DNA of 55,001 nucleotides from Chitinophagales bacterium (GCA_019694975.1 JAIBAY010000013.1:1-55001), one strand, 5' to 3'. Positions 16,198-26,088 are shown, counted from the stretch's first letter. Numbers and translations are program-made. The notes: generated by a model not told the origin, from the sequence alone.

Positions 16198-17157
16198 ATG
16201 GCACTGTTTAAGTTTTTTAGCAAGGAGAAGAAGGAAGATCTTGACAAAGGGCTGGAAAAAACAAAGGAAAGTTTCTTCACGAAAATGGCAAAGGCAGTGG
16301 CCGGCAAGTCGACCATTGATGATGCTGCGCTGGATGATGTGGAAGAGGCGCTGATTGCTTCTGATGTGGGAGTGGAAACAACCGTGAAGATTATCAAACG
16401 CCTTGAAGAAAGGGTTGCCCGTGATAAATACCTGAACACAAATGACCTCACCCGTATTCTGAAAGAAGTGATAGTGCAGCTTTTATCAGAATCCGCAGAC
16501 GCATCCTCTGGAGATTTTGAAATTCCTTCCGCTATCCATCCTTATGTAATGATGGTGGTGGGCGTGAATGGCGTTGGGAAGACCACCACCATCGGAAAGC
16601 TGGCGCATCAGTTCAAACAACAGGGGAAAAGCGTTTTGCTTGGTGCTGCTGATACCTTTCGTGCTGCAGCCGTAGACCAGCTTACCATCTGGAGTGAACG
16701 GGCCGGAGTTCCTATCGTGAAACAGCCAACCGGTGCTGATCCGGCTGCTGTGGCGTTCGATACACTGCAGTCCGGCGTGAGCCGCGGCGCAGATGTGATC
16801 ATTATTGATACGGCCGGCCGGCTGCACAATAAAATAAATCTCATGAATGAGTTGGGCAAGATCAAGCGTGTGATGCAGAAGGTAATGCCAGACGCGCCGC
16901 ATGAAGTGCTGCTGGTACTTGATGCCTCTACCGGACAGAATGCCATTGAGCAGGCAAAGCAATTTACGGCGGTAACGGAAGTGACAGCCATCGCCCTCAC
17001 CAAGCTGGACGGCACTGCCAAAGGCGGCGTGGTGATTGGCATTGCCGATCAGTTCAAAATTCCAGTAAAGTATATTGGCGTGGGAGAAAAAATCAATCAG
17101 TTGCAGGTATTCGACCGCGATGCTTTTGTTGACTCATTGTTTGCCGGGAAGGATTAA
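16198..17157 (+). CDS. ftsY: signal recognition particle receptor FtsY
   Basis: A 319-residue SRP GTPase that docks SRP-bound ribosomes at the membrane. The NG domain fills nearly the whole protein: helical N domain (about 25-110), then GVNGVGKTTTIGKL (P loop), DTFRAAAVDQL, DTAGRLHNK and TKLDGTAKGG. The C-terminal GVGEKINQLQVFD motif is typical. It has only a short N-terminal basic extension (FKFFSKEKKEDLDKG) and no large acidic A domain, common in Bacteroidota. It follows the ribosomal cluster after a hairpin. Confidence 0.96.
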   Translation: MALFKFFSKEKKEDLDKGLEKTKESFFTKMAKAVAGKSTIDDAALDDVEEALIASDVGVETTVKIIKRLEERVARDKYLNTNDLTRILKEVIVQLLSESADASSGDFEIPSAIHPYVMMVVGVNGVGKTTTIGKLAHQFKQQGKSVLLGAADTFRAAAVDQLTIWSERAGVPIVKQPTGADPAAVAFDTLQSGVSRGADVIIIDTAGRLHNKINLMNELGKIKRVMQKVMPDAPHEVLLVLDASTGQNAIEQAKQFTAVTEVTAIALTKLDGTAKGGVVIGIADQFKIPVKYIGVGEKINQLQVFDRDAFVDSLFAGKD

Positions 17158-17204
17158 CGATAGTACATTAACATTCTTCATCATGATATTCCGTAGGGAA
17201 AGGT

Positions 17205-18515
17205 ATGCGCACAAAATCAATTGAGAAACCGACCATCAATGTAATTACACTGGGCTGTTCCAAAAACATGGTAGACAGCGAGGTGATGATGGGGCAGTTG
17301 CGTGCAAATGATTTTGCAGTAACGCATGAGAAGGAGCATGGATCATCCGATATCGTAATCATCAATACCTGCGGATTTATTGACCGTGCCAAAGAAGAAT
17401 CGATCAATACTATCCTCGAATACGCCGCCATAAAAATTGATGGCGGTATTCGTAAGTTGTATGTCACCGGGTGCTTAAGTGAACGGTACCGGAATGAGCT
17501 GGAAGAAGAGATCCCTGAAGTGGATGCATATTTCGGCACTATGGAATTGCCGGCACTGCTGCATAAGCTCGGCGCCGACTACAGGCATGAACTGATAGGA
17601 GAACGGATGCTGATCAATCCTGCACATTATGCCTATCTGAAAATTTCTGAAGGGTGTAACCGCACCTGTTCCTTTTGCGCCATTCCGCTGATGCGTGGCA
17701 AACATATCTCCAGGCCGGTGGAAGAAATTGTGGCTGAAGCAAAAGGCCTTGTCAGGAATGGTGTAAAGGAAGTTATCCTTATCGCCCAGGAACTCACCTA
17801 CTATGGATTGGATCTCTACAAGGAACGAAGGCTCGCTGCTTTGTTGCATGCCCTGGCAGATGTGCCGGGACTTGAATGGATTCGCCTGCATTATGCCTAT
17901 CCCGGGAAATTTCCGGTTGACATACTTGATGTGATACGCGAACGTGAAAATATCTGCAACTATTTAGACATTCCGCTGCAACACATCAGCGATATCATGC
18001 TGACCGCTATGCGCAGGCAGATTTCAAAGCAGGAAATAATTGAGCTGATTGCCACCATCCGGCAAAAAGTGCCCGGCATTGCATTGCGCACAACCATGCT
18101 GGTAGGTTTTCCCGGTGAGACGGAGGAAGATGTTGTTGAACTGATCGAATTTATTAAAGAGATGAAGTTTGAACGTGTAGGCGTCTTCACGTATTCCCCG
18201 GAAGAAGGTACTTCCGGCTATGCAATGATGGATGATGTACCCGATGAGGAAAAACAATTGCGTGCGGCACGTGTGATGAGCGTGCAGGAAGAAATATCAC
18301 TGGCCCTCAACCAGGAAAAGAAAGGCAAAACCTTTCGCGTGTTAATTGACCGGAAGGAAGGGAATTATTTTATCGGCAGAACAGAATATGATTCTCCGGA
18401 AGTGGATAATGAAGTACTTGTTGATGCGAGTAAACACTACCTGCGCATCGGTGATTTTGCGACCATCCGCATCAGCCATGCAGAAGCCTTTGATCTGTAT
18501 GGTGAACCGGTATAA
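17205..18515 (+). CDS. rimO: ribosomal protein S12 methylthiotransferase
   Basis: A 436-residue radical-SAM methylthiotransferase that modifies a conserved Asp of ribosomal protein S12. The N-terminal UPF0004 domain has VITLGCSKNMVDSEVM and NTCGFIDRAKEESI. The radical-SAM cysteines are in EGCNRTCSFCAIP (CxxxCxxC), and a C-terminal TRAM domain ends the protein. The SKNMVDSE motif identifies RimO rather than its tRNA-modifying relative MiaB. It begins 47 bp after ftsY and is probably co-transcribed with it. Confidence 0.95.
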   Translation: MRTKSIEKPTINVITLGCSKNMVDSEVMMGQLRANDFAVTHEKEHGSSDIVIINTCGFIDRAKEESINTILEYAAIKIDGGIRKLYVTGCLSERYRNELEEEIPEVDAYFGTMELPALLHKLGADYRHELIGERMLINPAHYAYLKISEGCNRTCSFCAIPLMRGKHISRPVEEIVAEAKGLVRNGVKEVILIAQELTYYGLDLYKERRLAALLHALADVPGLEWIRLHYAYPGKFPVDILDVIRERENICNYLDIPLQHISDIMLTAMRRQISKQEIIELIATIRQKVPGIALRTTMLVGFPGETEEDVVELIEFIKEMKFERVGVFTYSPEEGTSGYAMMDDVPDEEKQLRAARVMSVQEEISLALNQEKKGKTFRVLIDRKEGNYFIGRTEYDSPEVDNEVLVDASKHYLRIGDFATIRISHAEAFDLYGEPV

Positions 18516-18679
18516 AGCCGGATTACACGATAGCCCTCCATTCACGCGCCTTCGGTGATAGAAGAAAATGACGCATAAAGCCTGAACAGCTCTGCCTAGG
18601 TTCTAACATGCAAACCGAGATGATACCTGTTCCGCAATTTGCACTGAGTAGCTGCAGACGGGTCTTGAATGCTTTACCG

Positions 18680-19138
18680 CTATTTCAGTATTACGCCATC
18701 GGCAATGAATACAAGCTGCCGGCTAGGCTCCTTGATAGTTTTTATCTCTGCTTTGGATTTGCCGGCATCTTCGGCATAATGACGTTGTTCATCCACCGAA
18801 ACGGTCTGTACAATGGCAGTTCCTTCCATCACTGCAGTTTTTCCACCGCTGTCTTTGGGTACAAAAAATCCATAATCTTTAAACTTCACCCGCATCGTGG
18901 TACCATCACCTTTGTCAATCGTCATCCAGCAGCCCTTGGCCTGGCAACATTCCACCACGGTGCCCGTCACTTTTACCTGGAGGCTGTCTTTTCCTTCTAT
19001 TGCCTTTTCCAGCCTTGCCATAGACATAGCATCTTTTTCATCTATTTTTTTTCCATAGTAAGCGGCTTCCTGCGCCATCAGGCTGCCGCTGAGTGCCACA
19101 CCCAATAATACAATAATCAGCAATCGTATCTGTTTCAT
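18680..19138 (-). CDS. DUF4920 domain-containing periplasmic protein
   Basis: A 152-residue exported protein. Residues 1-22 form a signal peptide ending in LMAQ, and the mature part is a DUF4920 domain. It contains the motif VECCQAKGCWM (three Cys in eight residues), which may bind a metal or form a disulfide, followed by the small-domain core MRVKFKDYGFFVP. The family is frequent in Bacteroidota and has no established function. It is transcribed alone, towards rimO's end, from a -7 element at 19157-19164. Confidence 0.8.
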   Translation of the reverse strand: MKQIRLLIIVLLGVALSGSLMAQEAAYYGKKIDEKDAMSMARLEKAIEGKDSLQVKVTGTVVECCQAKGCWMTIDKGDGTTMRVKFKDYGFFVPKDSGGKTAVMEGTAIVQTVSVDEQRHYAEDAGKSKAEIKTIKEPSRQLVFIADGVILK

Positions 19139-19454
19139 AACGTGTTTTGTTTATTGCAAATTTAACCTGTATTTTTTATTATGAAGTAACATGCATCATT
19201 ATAAGCGGAACTAAGGCAAACGACAACTGCATTTCCTGCAATCAATGCAGGCTGGAACGTGCGCACTGCGCCTATTTGCAGGAACTTAATGTAATGACGC
19301 TTTGAATTACCTACGGTGGTTGCAGAGATGGTCTTGACTGCGATTCCTGTTTTCAAAACATGATTTTTATCTCCGCTAAACCTGACCAATGTCATGTGTT
19401 GCGCTTTCTGGCCATGGATAACTTGCATCATTTAATGCATAAATACATTCAGCC
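19139..19454. other. intergenic region, 316 bp, no gene recognised
   Basis: It holds the DUF4920 promoter element near its left edge (19157-19164, minus strand) and the leader of ppdK at its right. An 89-codon minus-strand frame (19162-19431) shows no family resemblance or signal sequence and is not called. Confidence 0.5.
19157..19164 (-). promoter_or_regulatory. -7 promoter element for DUF4920 gene
   Basis: On the minus strand this reads TAAATTTG, a perfect TAnnTTTG, about 19 bases before the ATG at 19138. No clear TTTG -33 box is found. Confidence 0.45.
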
Positions 19455-22265
19455 ATGAAAACTTCTGACCTGTTGGAACCGGCTAAGGCGGTTCAAGTTC
19501 ATGATAAACCAGTGCAATTTGTATTCGCCTTTAAAGATGGCGATGGAAAAAATAAACATCTCCTGGGCGGCAAAGGCGCTAACCTTTGCGAGATGACACA
19601 AATCGGCCTCAATGTTCCGCCGGGTTTTGTGGTTACCACGGAAGCATGCCTCGCATTTCTGGCCGCGCCGGAGCAAAAATTACCCGATGGCCTGATGGAT
19701 GAAGTGAGCGCAAACATGATTCAACTGGAAAAGGCCACCGGTAAAAAGTTCGGTGAGCCCGAAAATCCATTGCTTGTATCCGTACGGTCCGGCTCTGCCA
19801 TGTCAATGCCGGGCATGATGGATACCATATTAAACCTCGGCCTCAATGCCAAAACATTAAAGGGGCTGATCAGACAAACCAATAACGAACGCTTCTGCTA
19901 CGACGCCTACCGCAGATTTATTCAGCTTTTCGGCAAGGTAGCACTCGGTGTGCCCGATGAAAAATTTGATGTTCATTTTGAAGAGGTGAAGAAAAGAGCC
20001 GGCGTACTGGTGGATGTGGGATTAAATACCGTCGACCTCCAGGAAATCAGCAATCGTTTTCTCACGGTGGTTCGTGAACATACAGGCAAACCATTTCCGG
20101 AAGATGTTTATTCCCAACTCGAAATAGCCATCAAGGCTGTCTTTAACTCGTGGATGGGAAAACGTGCGGTGGATTATCGCCGTGAGTTTAAGATCACGCC
20201 GGCCATGGCTAATGGCACCGCGGTAAACGTGGTAACGATGGTTTTCGGAAACATGGGAAATGATTGTGCCACCGGCGTTGGTTTCACCCGCGACCCCGGA
20301 ACAGGTGAAAATGTGATGTTTGGCGAATACCTCACCAATGCCCAGGGTGAAGATGTTGTTGCCGGTATCCGCACTCCCAAACCCGTCGCGCAACTTGCCG
20401 TGGAGATGCCCGGATTATACAAGCAACTGGAGGAACTGCGCCATAAGCTGGAAGCCCATTACCGGGAGATTCAGGATTTCGAATACACAATTGAAAAAGG
20501 GGTCCTCTTTTGCCTGCAAACCCGCAATGGCAAAATGAATACCACCGCAATGGTACGCACCTCTGTTGAAATGGTTAAGGAAGGGCTCATCGACAAGCAG
20601 CAGGCATTGCTGCGCATCAAACCTGACATGCTGGAACAGTTGCTGCATCCGCGCCTCGATCCGGATTTTAAAGCAGAGCCGCTGGCACAAGGGTTACCGG
20701 CTTCACCGGGCGCTGCCTCAGGCCATGTGGTATTTGATGCAGACCGTGCCGAGTTGCTCGGCCGTGCAGGCGATAAGGTGATCCTCGTGCGGGAAGAAAC
20801 CAAACCCGAAGACATTCATGGCTTCTTCGCATCGCAGGGTATCCTCACGAGCCGTGGCGGAAAAACATCGCATGCGGCAGTAGTAGCCAGGGGAATGGGT
20901 AAACCCTGTGTGGCAGGAGCGGAGGGCATTAAGGTGGATGTGAAATTAAGGCAGGCGGAGATTGGTGAAAAAATTTTGCACGAAGGGGATTACATCACCA
21001 TTGATGGTGGTTCCGGTCTTGTATACAAAGGCATGATTCCGACAGTAGAACCAACTTTTTCCGGTGAGCTGAAAACATTATTGAGCTGGGCGGATGAAAT
21101 GGCTATGCTGAAGGTTTACGCTAACGCCGATACACCGGCGGCGGCAGAGAAGGCGCTTGCCTTCGGTGCCATGGGCATCGGGCTGTGCCGCACGGAGAGG
21201 ATGTTCAATGATGCTGATCGCTTGCCTGTTGTCGTGGAAATGATACTTGCTTCCACGAAAGAAGAACGTGAAGCGGCGCTTAACAGGCTGAAAGATATTC
21301 AGCGCAAAGATTTCAGGGAGATCTTCATGGTGATGCAGGGAAAACCTGTAACCGTCAGATTGCTCGATCCGCCCATTCATGAATTTCTGCCAACTGCTGA
21401 TGTGATCAAAGATGAGTTGGATCACCTGCGAAACCTGCGGGGAACCGTGAGCGGCGTGGCTGACTTATTCAGCAGCCTGCGCCTGCTGGAGGCAGATCTT
21501 GCCATAGCCGGCCGTGCCGCCGAACCGTTTACACCGTCCGGCATGGAACTGATAGAAAAAGCGATTGAAAAGAAAGTGCGGATGTTAAAAAAGGTACGCG
21601 AGCTGCATGAAGTGAATCCGATGCTGGGACACAGGGGCGTACGGCTGGGACTGAGCTTTCCGGAAATTTATAAGATGCAGATACAAGCCATCCTGGAAGC
21701 AACTGCTGAATGCCAGCTGGCAGGTATTGATGTAAGGCCCGAAATCATGGTGCCACAGGTCTGCGCTGCGGAAGAACTGCAACAGGTGAAAGTATTTGTT
21801 GAAGAAGTGAGGGCTAAGGTTGAAAACACAAACAAGATCAAACTGCAGTTTAAGTATGGCACGATGATCGAAGTAGTGCGCGCATGCCTGCAGGCAGATG
21901 AGCTGGCAAATGTTGCTGAATTCTTTTCATTCGGTACCAATGACCTTACCCAGGCAACATTCTCTTTCTCACGTGAAGACGCCGAGAATAAATTTCTGCC
22001 CTTCTATATTTCCAGCGGAGTTTTGAAAGACAACCCGTTTGAGATGCTTGATAAAAAGGCCATGGGTAAACTGATGCGGATGGCTGTGAATGACGGTCGC
22101 AGGAACCACAGCAACCTGAAAGTGGGTATCTGCGGTGAACACGGTGGCGAACCGTCTTCCATTATGTTTTGCCATGAGATAGGGTTGAACTATGTTTCCT
22201 GTTCCGGTCCCCGTGTGCCAGTTGCAAGGCTTGCAGCAGCGCATGCCCAATTACTGGTGAAATAG
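19455..22265 (+). CDS. ppdK: pyruvate, phosphate dikinase
   Basis: A 936-residue PPDK that interconverts pyruvate, ATP and phosphate with PEP, AMP and PPi. The N-terminal ATP-grasp region has LLGGKGANLCEMT and SVRSGSAMSMPGMMDT. The phosphohistidine loop is LTSRGGKTSHAAVVARGMG. The PEP-utilising TIM barrel ends with GICGEHGGEPSS and VSCSGPRVPVARLAAA. Domain order and length fit the family. It stands alone and is followed by a strong terminator. It can run in gluconeogenic or glycolytic direction depending on PPi; direction here is not predictable. Confidence 0.96.
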   Translation: MKTSDLLEPAKAVQVHDKPVQFVFAFKDGDGKNKHLLGGKGANLCEMTQIGLNVPPGFVVTTEACLAFLAAPEQKLPDGLMDEVSANMIQLEKATGKKFGEPENPLLVSVRSGSAMSMPGMMDTILNLGLNAKTLKGLIRQTNNERFCYDAYRRFIQLFGKVALGVPDEKFDVHFEEVKKRAGVLVDVGLNTVDLQEISNRFLTVVREHTGKPFPEDVYSQLEIAIKAVFNSWMGKRAVDYRREFKITPAMANGTAVNVVTMVFGNMGNDCATGVGFTRDPGTGENVMFGEYLTNAQGEDVVAGIRTPKPVAQLAVEMPGLYKQLEELRHKLEAHYREIQDFEYTIEKGVLFCLQTRNGKMNTTAMVRTSVEMVKEGLIDKQQALLRIKPDMLEQLLHPRLDPDFKAEPLAQGLPASPGAASGHVVFDADRAELLGRAGDKVILVREETKPEDIHGFFASQGILTSRGGKTSHAAVVARGMGKPCVAGAEGIKVDVKLRQAEIGEKILHEGDYITIDGGSGLVYKGMIPTVEPTFSGELKTLLSWADEMAMLKVYANADTPAAAEKALAFGAMGIGLCRTERMFNDADRLPVVVEMILASTKEEREAALNRLKDIQRKDFREIFMVMQGKPVTVRLLDPPIHEFLPTADVIKDELDHLRNLRGTVSGVADLFSSLRLLEADLAIAGRAAEPFTPSGMELIEKAIEKKVRMLKKVRELHEVNPMLGHRGVRLGLSFPEIYKMQIQAILEATAECQLAGIDVRPEIMVPQVCAAEELQQVKVFVEEVRAKVENTNKIKLQFKYGTMIEVVRACLQADELANVAEFFSFGTNDLTQATFSFSREDAENKFLPFYISSGVLKDNPFEMLDKKAMGKLMRMAVNDGRRNHSNLKVGICGEHGGEPSSIMFCHEIGLNYVSCSGPRVPVARLAAAHAQLLVK

Positions 22266-22291
22266 AAGCAGGCGCTGATAGAAATTATTTT

Positions 22292-22325
22292 GCCGGGTGG
22301 CGGAAACATCACCCGGCTTTTTTTT
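22292..22325 (+). terminator. rho-independent terminator after ppdK
   Basis: GCCGGGTG / CACCCGGC with a 10-base loop and eight T after the stem. Confidence 0.9.
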
Positions 22326-22457
22326 GCGTTTACACTGCTCTTCCTGATTTTGCAGGAGGCCTTGCCTGCGTAGCAGGATCGACTTATGCAGGTGCGATGC
22401 ATGCTTTCCCGCAAATGCAAAATGTTGATTGAAGGAATTAAAAATTAATTATTCTAC

Positions 22458-22465
22458 TATATTTG
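22458..22465 (+). promoter_or_regulatory. -7 promoter element for the JmjC-like gene
   Basis: TATATTTG is a perfect TAnnTTTG. It implies a leader of about 63 bases before the ATG at 22533. No -33 TTTG at the right spacing. Confidence 0.4.
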
Positions 22466-22532
22466 ACAGTATCCTTCATTGCATCTTCTTTATCTCTGCT
22501 GTCGCATCAACTGAAAATCCAAGCTGCACTAC

Positions 22533-23591
22533 ATGACACCCATTAATGCGATTTATGAAGCATTGCAGTTTGACCCTTCGCTGAAATTTACACCGGCTGA
22601 TATCAATCAACTTTCTGAAAAATACCTTGCGCCCCGTAAATATTCACGGGATATGCTGTACAGGAGCATGATGGAAGGCAAAACAATCGTCTTTCATGAT
22701 TATCCGGTTGCCCTCAAAATACCACTGGGTGAGGATAAGACAGCTTACTTGCTGCAGCTGTTACGCAAGGGTATTCCGCAAAAGGAACGTATTAAAATCA
22801 GGACGGGAACAAAACATACGGAGTTGAAGGTAACCGTGCGGGATGCAGTGGATCGCTGGACGAGAGGGCGGTCGCGTTTTGGCGTCACAGATCTGCATTT
22901 CAGGGGGACACGGTTATTCAAACACATTGACGCTGATGCCGTCAGCTATTTCAACATCTTACCAAGGTTTACCGCTGAATTGTCTTTCCTTGAGATGCTG
23001 ACGATGGTGATCAGCTCAAGGGGCATTTTCAGCGATTCGCATACTGACGACGGCGACGGAAGCAATCATTGCTTTACCGGCAAAAAATTGTGGTTTGCCT
23101 GGGACAGGATGGAAGGGCAGCAGGCTGGTCTGGAAGATTGTTCCTTTGATGTAGTGGAAGATGAGGCGCATTTCACCATGGATAAATTTTTATCGCTGAA
23201 AAGTGCGCACTGGTTTATTGTATCTGAAAACAGGACGTTGTTCATGCCGGGAAACTTTGCGCACCGGGTTATCACATTGGAGAAATATATCGGCTTCGGA
23301 AGTTTTTATATTTCACTGCCTAACTATTTAAACTCCATCCGGCGATGGATCGTCGATGGCGGCACGGATGTGACGGAAACCTATGTCAATACACTCAATC
23401 GCAACTTCATCCGGCTCTTAAAAAAAATCTCGCAGCTGCCACCGCATGAGCAAGAGCGACTGGGCCTGCCCTACCTGTTCAAGGCAAGAAAGCAACTGCA
23501 AAAAAATATGGATGCGTTGTCGATGGACAAATTACTTAGCAATGAAACGGTTAAAGCCCTGCTGGCTGCTATAGACCGGATGGAACAATAA
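22533..23591 (+). CDS. JmjC/cupin-like Fe(II)/2-oxoglutarate oxygenase
   Basis: A 352-residue cytosolic protein with a JmjC/cupin_8-like core. The metal triad would be His170-x-Asp172 (SDSHTDDGDGSNHCF) and His244 in the closing motif PGNFAHRVITLEKYIGFGSFY. Lys184/185 in FTGKKLWFAWD sits where JmjC hydroxylases bind 2-oxoglutarate. Flanking N-terminal (1-100) and helical C-terminal (270-352) parts are not recognised. Bacterial members can hydroxylate ribosomal proteins or small molecules; the substrate here is unknown. It is monocistronic, between the ppdK terminator and a helicase gene. Assignment rests on motif pattern, so the fold is likely but the reaction is inferred. Confidence 0.7.
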   Translation: MTPINAIYEALQFDPSLKFTPADINQLSEKYLAPRKYSRDMLYRSMMEGKTIVFHDYPVALKIPLGEDKTAYLLQLLRKGIPQKERIKIRTGTKHTELKVTVRDAVDRWTRGRSRFGVTDLHFRGTRLFKHIDADAVSYFNILPRFTAELSFLEMLTMVISSRGIFSDSHTDDGDGSNHCFTGKKLWFAWDRMEGQQAGLEDCSFDVVEDEAHFTMDKFLSLKSAHWFIVSENRTLFMPGNFAHRVITLEKYIGFGSFYISLPNYLNSIRRWIVDGGTDVTETYVNTLNRNFIRLLKKISQLPPHEQERLGLPYLFKARKQLQKNMDALSMDKLLSNETVKALLAAIDRMEQ

Positions 23592-23756
23592 AATAAAGAG
23601 GTTGATCTGTTTACCGCAGATCACCGCACAAGGTGGCGCGACTGTAAATTTATGATGTGCGATGTATTTCGATATTGAAGTTAACAACCTTTCCATTCCC
23701 ATTACCCATCTCGCTTTTTGTTGAAAATTAACCGGTAACTATTCTCCCTCATATCC

Positions 23757-23764
23757 TAATTTTG
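23757..23764 (+). promoter_or_regulatory. -7 promoter element abutting the helicase ATG
   Basis: TAATTTTG, a perfect TAnnTTTG, ends five bases before the ATG at 23770. If used, the transcript would start at or next to the first codon, i.e. be leaderless. A -33 element at normal spacing is not seen, so the match could be chance. Confidence 0.35.
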
Positions 23765-23769
23765 AAGCG

Positions 23770-26088
23770 ATGAGTTATCTTGATCAACTGAATGATATAC
23801 AGCGGCAGGCTGTTATGGCTACCGAAGGCCCTGTAATGATTGTGGCCGGCCCGGGTTCCGGCAAAACACGGGTGCTTACCTATCGTATTGCTTACCTGCT
23901 GGAGATGAAAGTGGATGCCTTCCGCATACTGGCGCTTACCTTCACCAATAAGGCGGCAGCGGCAATGCGTGAGCGTATTGCAACTATCATGGGCAACGAA
24001 GCACGCAATCTCTATATCGGAACGTTTCACTCCGTATTTGCCCGCATATTGCGCTATGAAGCAGAGCGGCTTGGTTATCCTTCCAACTTCACAATATATG
24101 ATACAGATGATTCCAAAGGATTACTGAAGACCATCATTAAAGAGCAAGGTCTGCCGGACTCACTGTATAAACCCAACATCGTTCTGAACAGGATTTCCGC
24201 AGCTAAAAACAACCTGATCAGTCCGCACGCATACCAGGATGATGTAAACGTGATGGCCGATGATGCAGCGGCCGGCCGGCCTAAAATCGGAATATTGTAT
24301 GAGTTATATGCGAAACGGTGTTTCATGGCGGGCGCAATGGATTTCGATGATCTGCTGTATAAGATGTATTACCTGCTCGACAAATTTCCCGATGCATTGC
24401 ATAAATACCAGCAGCGTTTCCGCTATATCATGATTGATGAGTTCCAGGATACCAATGGCGCCCAGTATGCCATTGTAAAAAAGCTCGGCGATGTGCACCA
24501 GAACATTTGCGTGGTGGGTGATGATGCACAAAGCATCTATTCTTTTCGAGGGGCCACTATCGCCAACATTCTCAATTTTGAAAAGGATTACCCCGAGTTG
24601 CAGGTGTTTAAGCTCGAACAGAATTACCGCTCCACCAAGCACATCGTACATGCGGCCAATAAGGTTATCGGAAACAATACCATGCAGCTTACCAAGCAGA
24701 TCTGGACGGATAATCATGTGGGAGAAAAGATAAAACTGCTGAAAGCGGGCAGCGATAATGATGAAGGCAGGATGGTGGTGGACAGCATCTTCGAAGAAAA
24801 AATGCGCTTCCAGCGGATGAATAAAGATTTTGTCATCCTCTATCGCACCCATGCGCAGTCGCGTGCTTTTGAAGAAGCATTGCGCCGCCTTAATATTCCC
24901 TACGTGGTGTATGGCGGCATTTCTTTTTATCAGCGCAAAGAAATTAAGGACCTCCTTGCTTACCTGCGTTTAACCGTCAATCACTATGATGAGGAATCGC
25001 TGAAACGTATTGTCAATTATCCCGCGCGCGGCATAGGGCAGACCACGATTGAAAAATGCCTGCTGACAGCCAGCGAGAAAGGCCTTCGCTTATGGGAAGT
25101 GCTGGAAAAGTATAATGAACTGATGCCAGGCAACAGGGCCGCGCATGCCATCAATGAGTTTGTGACGAAGATCAAAAGCTTTTCCATTATGCTGAAGACG
25201 CATAATGCTTTCGACCTGGCCTCGCACATTGCCAAATCCTCGGGATTGCTGAATGAATTGTATAACGACAAAACGATTGAAGGGCTGAGCCGTTATGAAA
25301 ACATGCAGGGATTACTGAACGGTATTAAGGAATTTACCGAACGCACGCCTTTTGATGATGGAAAAGATCCTGTTGAACAGGAATGGGTAACGGTGGATGG
25401 CGAATTACTGAATGAAAAAATGATGGACCGGAGCCTGGGTACTTACCTGCAGGAAATTACGCTGCTGACGGATGCCGATAAGGACAACGGCGATGAAGAC
25501 CGTGTGAAGCTGATGACGATTCATTCGGCCAAAGGACTTGAATTTGCCTGTGTGTATGTGGTGGGCCTGGAAGAAAACCTTTTTCCCAATCAGATGGCAA
25601 TGGGCAGCCGCGATGAGCTGGAAGAAGAACGGCGGTTGTTTTATGTAGCCATCACCCGTGCCGAACATAAGCTGACACTGACCTATGCAACATCAAGGTA
25701 CCGGTATGGAAATCTTACATATTCCGAAGCCAGCCGTTTTATTGATGAAATTGACCACCGCTTAATTGAAAAGCATTTCCAGCACCGCGACATGCCGGCC
25801 TCTTCGCAGGAAGAAAAATTCAGCAAAGCCACCGTGCCTGTCATCAGGGCACCGCAATATGTGCACAAGCCAGCCGGCGAATTTGTGGCGGCCGACATCA
25901 GCAAGATACAGGTAGGCATGGAGGTGGAACATCAGCGGTTTGGAATCGGTAAGGTGCTGCAGATGGAAGGCAATGTCAAAGATAAAATGGCCACCATCTT
26001 TTTTGGGAATGATGTGGGGCAGAAGAAGATCATGCTGCGGTATGCCAAGCTGCGTATCGTGGAGAAAAATATGATGCAGGAAGGATAG
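23770..26088 (+). CDS. UvrD/PcrA-type ATP-dependent DNA helicase
   Basis: A 772-residue superfamily-1A 3'-5' helicase acting in nucleotide excision repair, mismatch repair and replication restart. The motifs appear in order: QRQAV (Q), AGPGSGKTRVLTYRI (I), LALTFTNKAAAAMRERI (Ia), DEFQDTN (II), GDDAQSIYSFRGA (III), LEQNYRSTKHI (IV), VKLMTIHSAKGLEF (V) and LFYVAITRAEHKL (VI). The C-terminus (about 715-772) has the PcrA-type Tudor-like stretch VGMEVEHQRFGIGKVLQMEG. The conserved N-terminus LDQLNDIQR fixes the start. Whether it is the UvrD or PcrA ortholog is not separable from sequence alone. Confidence 0.95.
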   Translation: MSYLDQLNDIQRQAVMATEGPVMIVAGPGSGKTRVLTYRIAYLLEMKVDAFRILALTFTNKAAAAMRERIATIMGNEARNLYIGTFHSVFARILRYEAERLGYPSNFTIYDTDDSKGLLKTIIKEQGLPDSLYKPNIVLNRISAAKNNLISPHAYQDDVNVMADDAAAGRPKIGILYELYAKRCFMAGAMDFDDLLYKMYYLLDKFPDALHKYQQRFRYIMIDEFQDTNGAQYAIVKKLGDVHQNICVVGDDAQSIYSFRGATIANILNFEKDYPELQVFKLEQNYRSTKHIVHAANKVIGNNTMQLTKQIWTDNHVGEKIKLLKAGSDNDEGRMVVDSIFEEKMRFQRMNKDFVILYRTHAQSRAFEEALRRLNIPYVVYGGISFYQRKEIKDLLAYLRLTVNHYDEESLKRIVNYPARGIGQTTIEKCLLTASEKGLRLWEVLEKYNELMPGNRAAHAINEFVTKIKSFSIMLKTHNAFDLASHIAKSSGLLNELYNDKTIEGLSRYENMQGLLNGIKEFTERTPFDDGKDPVEQEWVTVDGELLNEKMMDRSLGTYLQEITLLTDADKDNGDEDRVKLMTIHSAKGLEFACVYVVGLEENLFPNQMAMGSRDELEEERRLFYVAITRAEHKLTLTYATSRYRYGNLTYSEASRFIDEIDHRLIEKHFQHRDMPASSQEEKFSKATVPVIRAPQYVHKPAGEFVAADISKIQVGMEVEHQRFGIGKVLQMEGNVKDKMATIFFGNDVGQKKIMLRYAKLRIVEKNMMQEG

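Noticed and set aside
18608..19108. 166-residue plus-strand frame
   Set aside because: Antisense of the DUF4920 gene, whose signal peptide and domain are clear.
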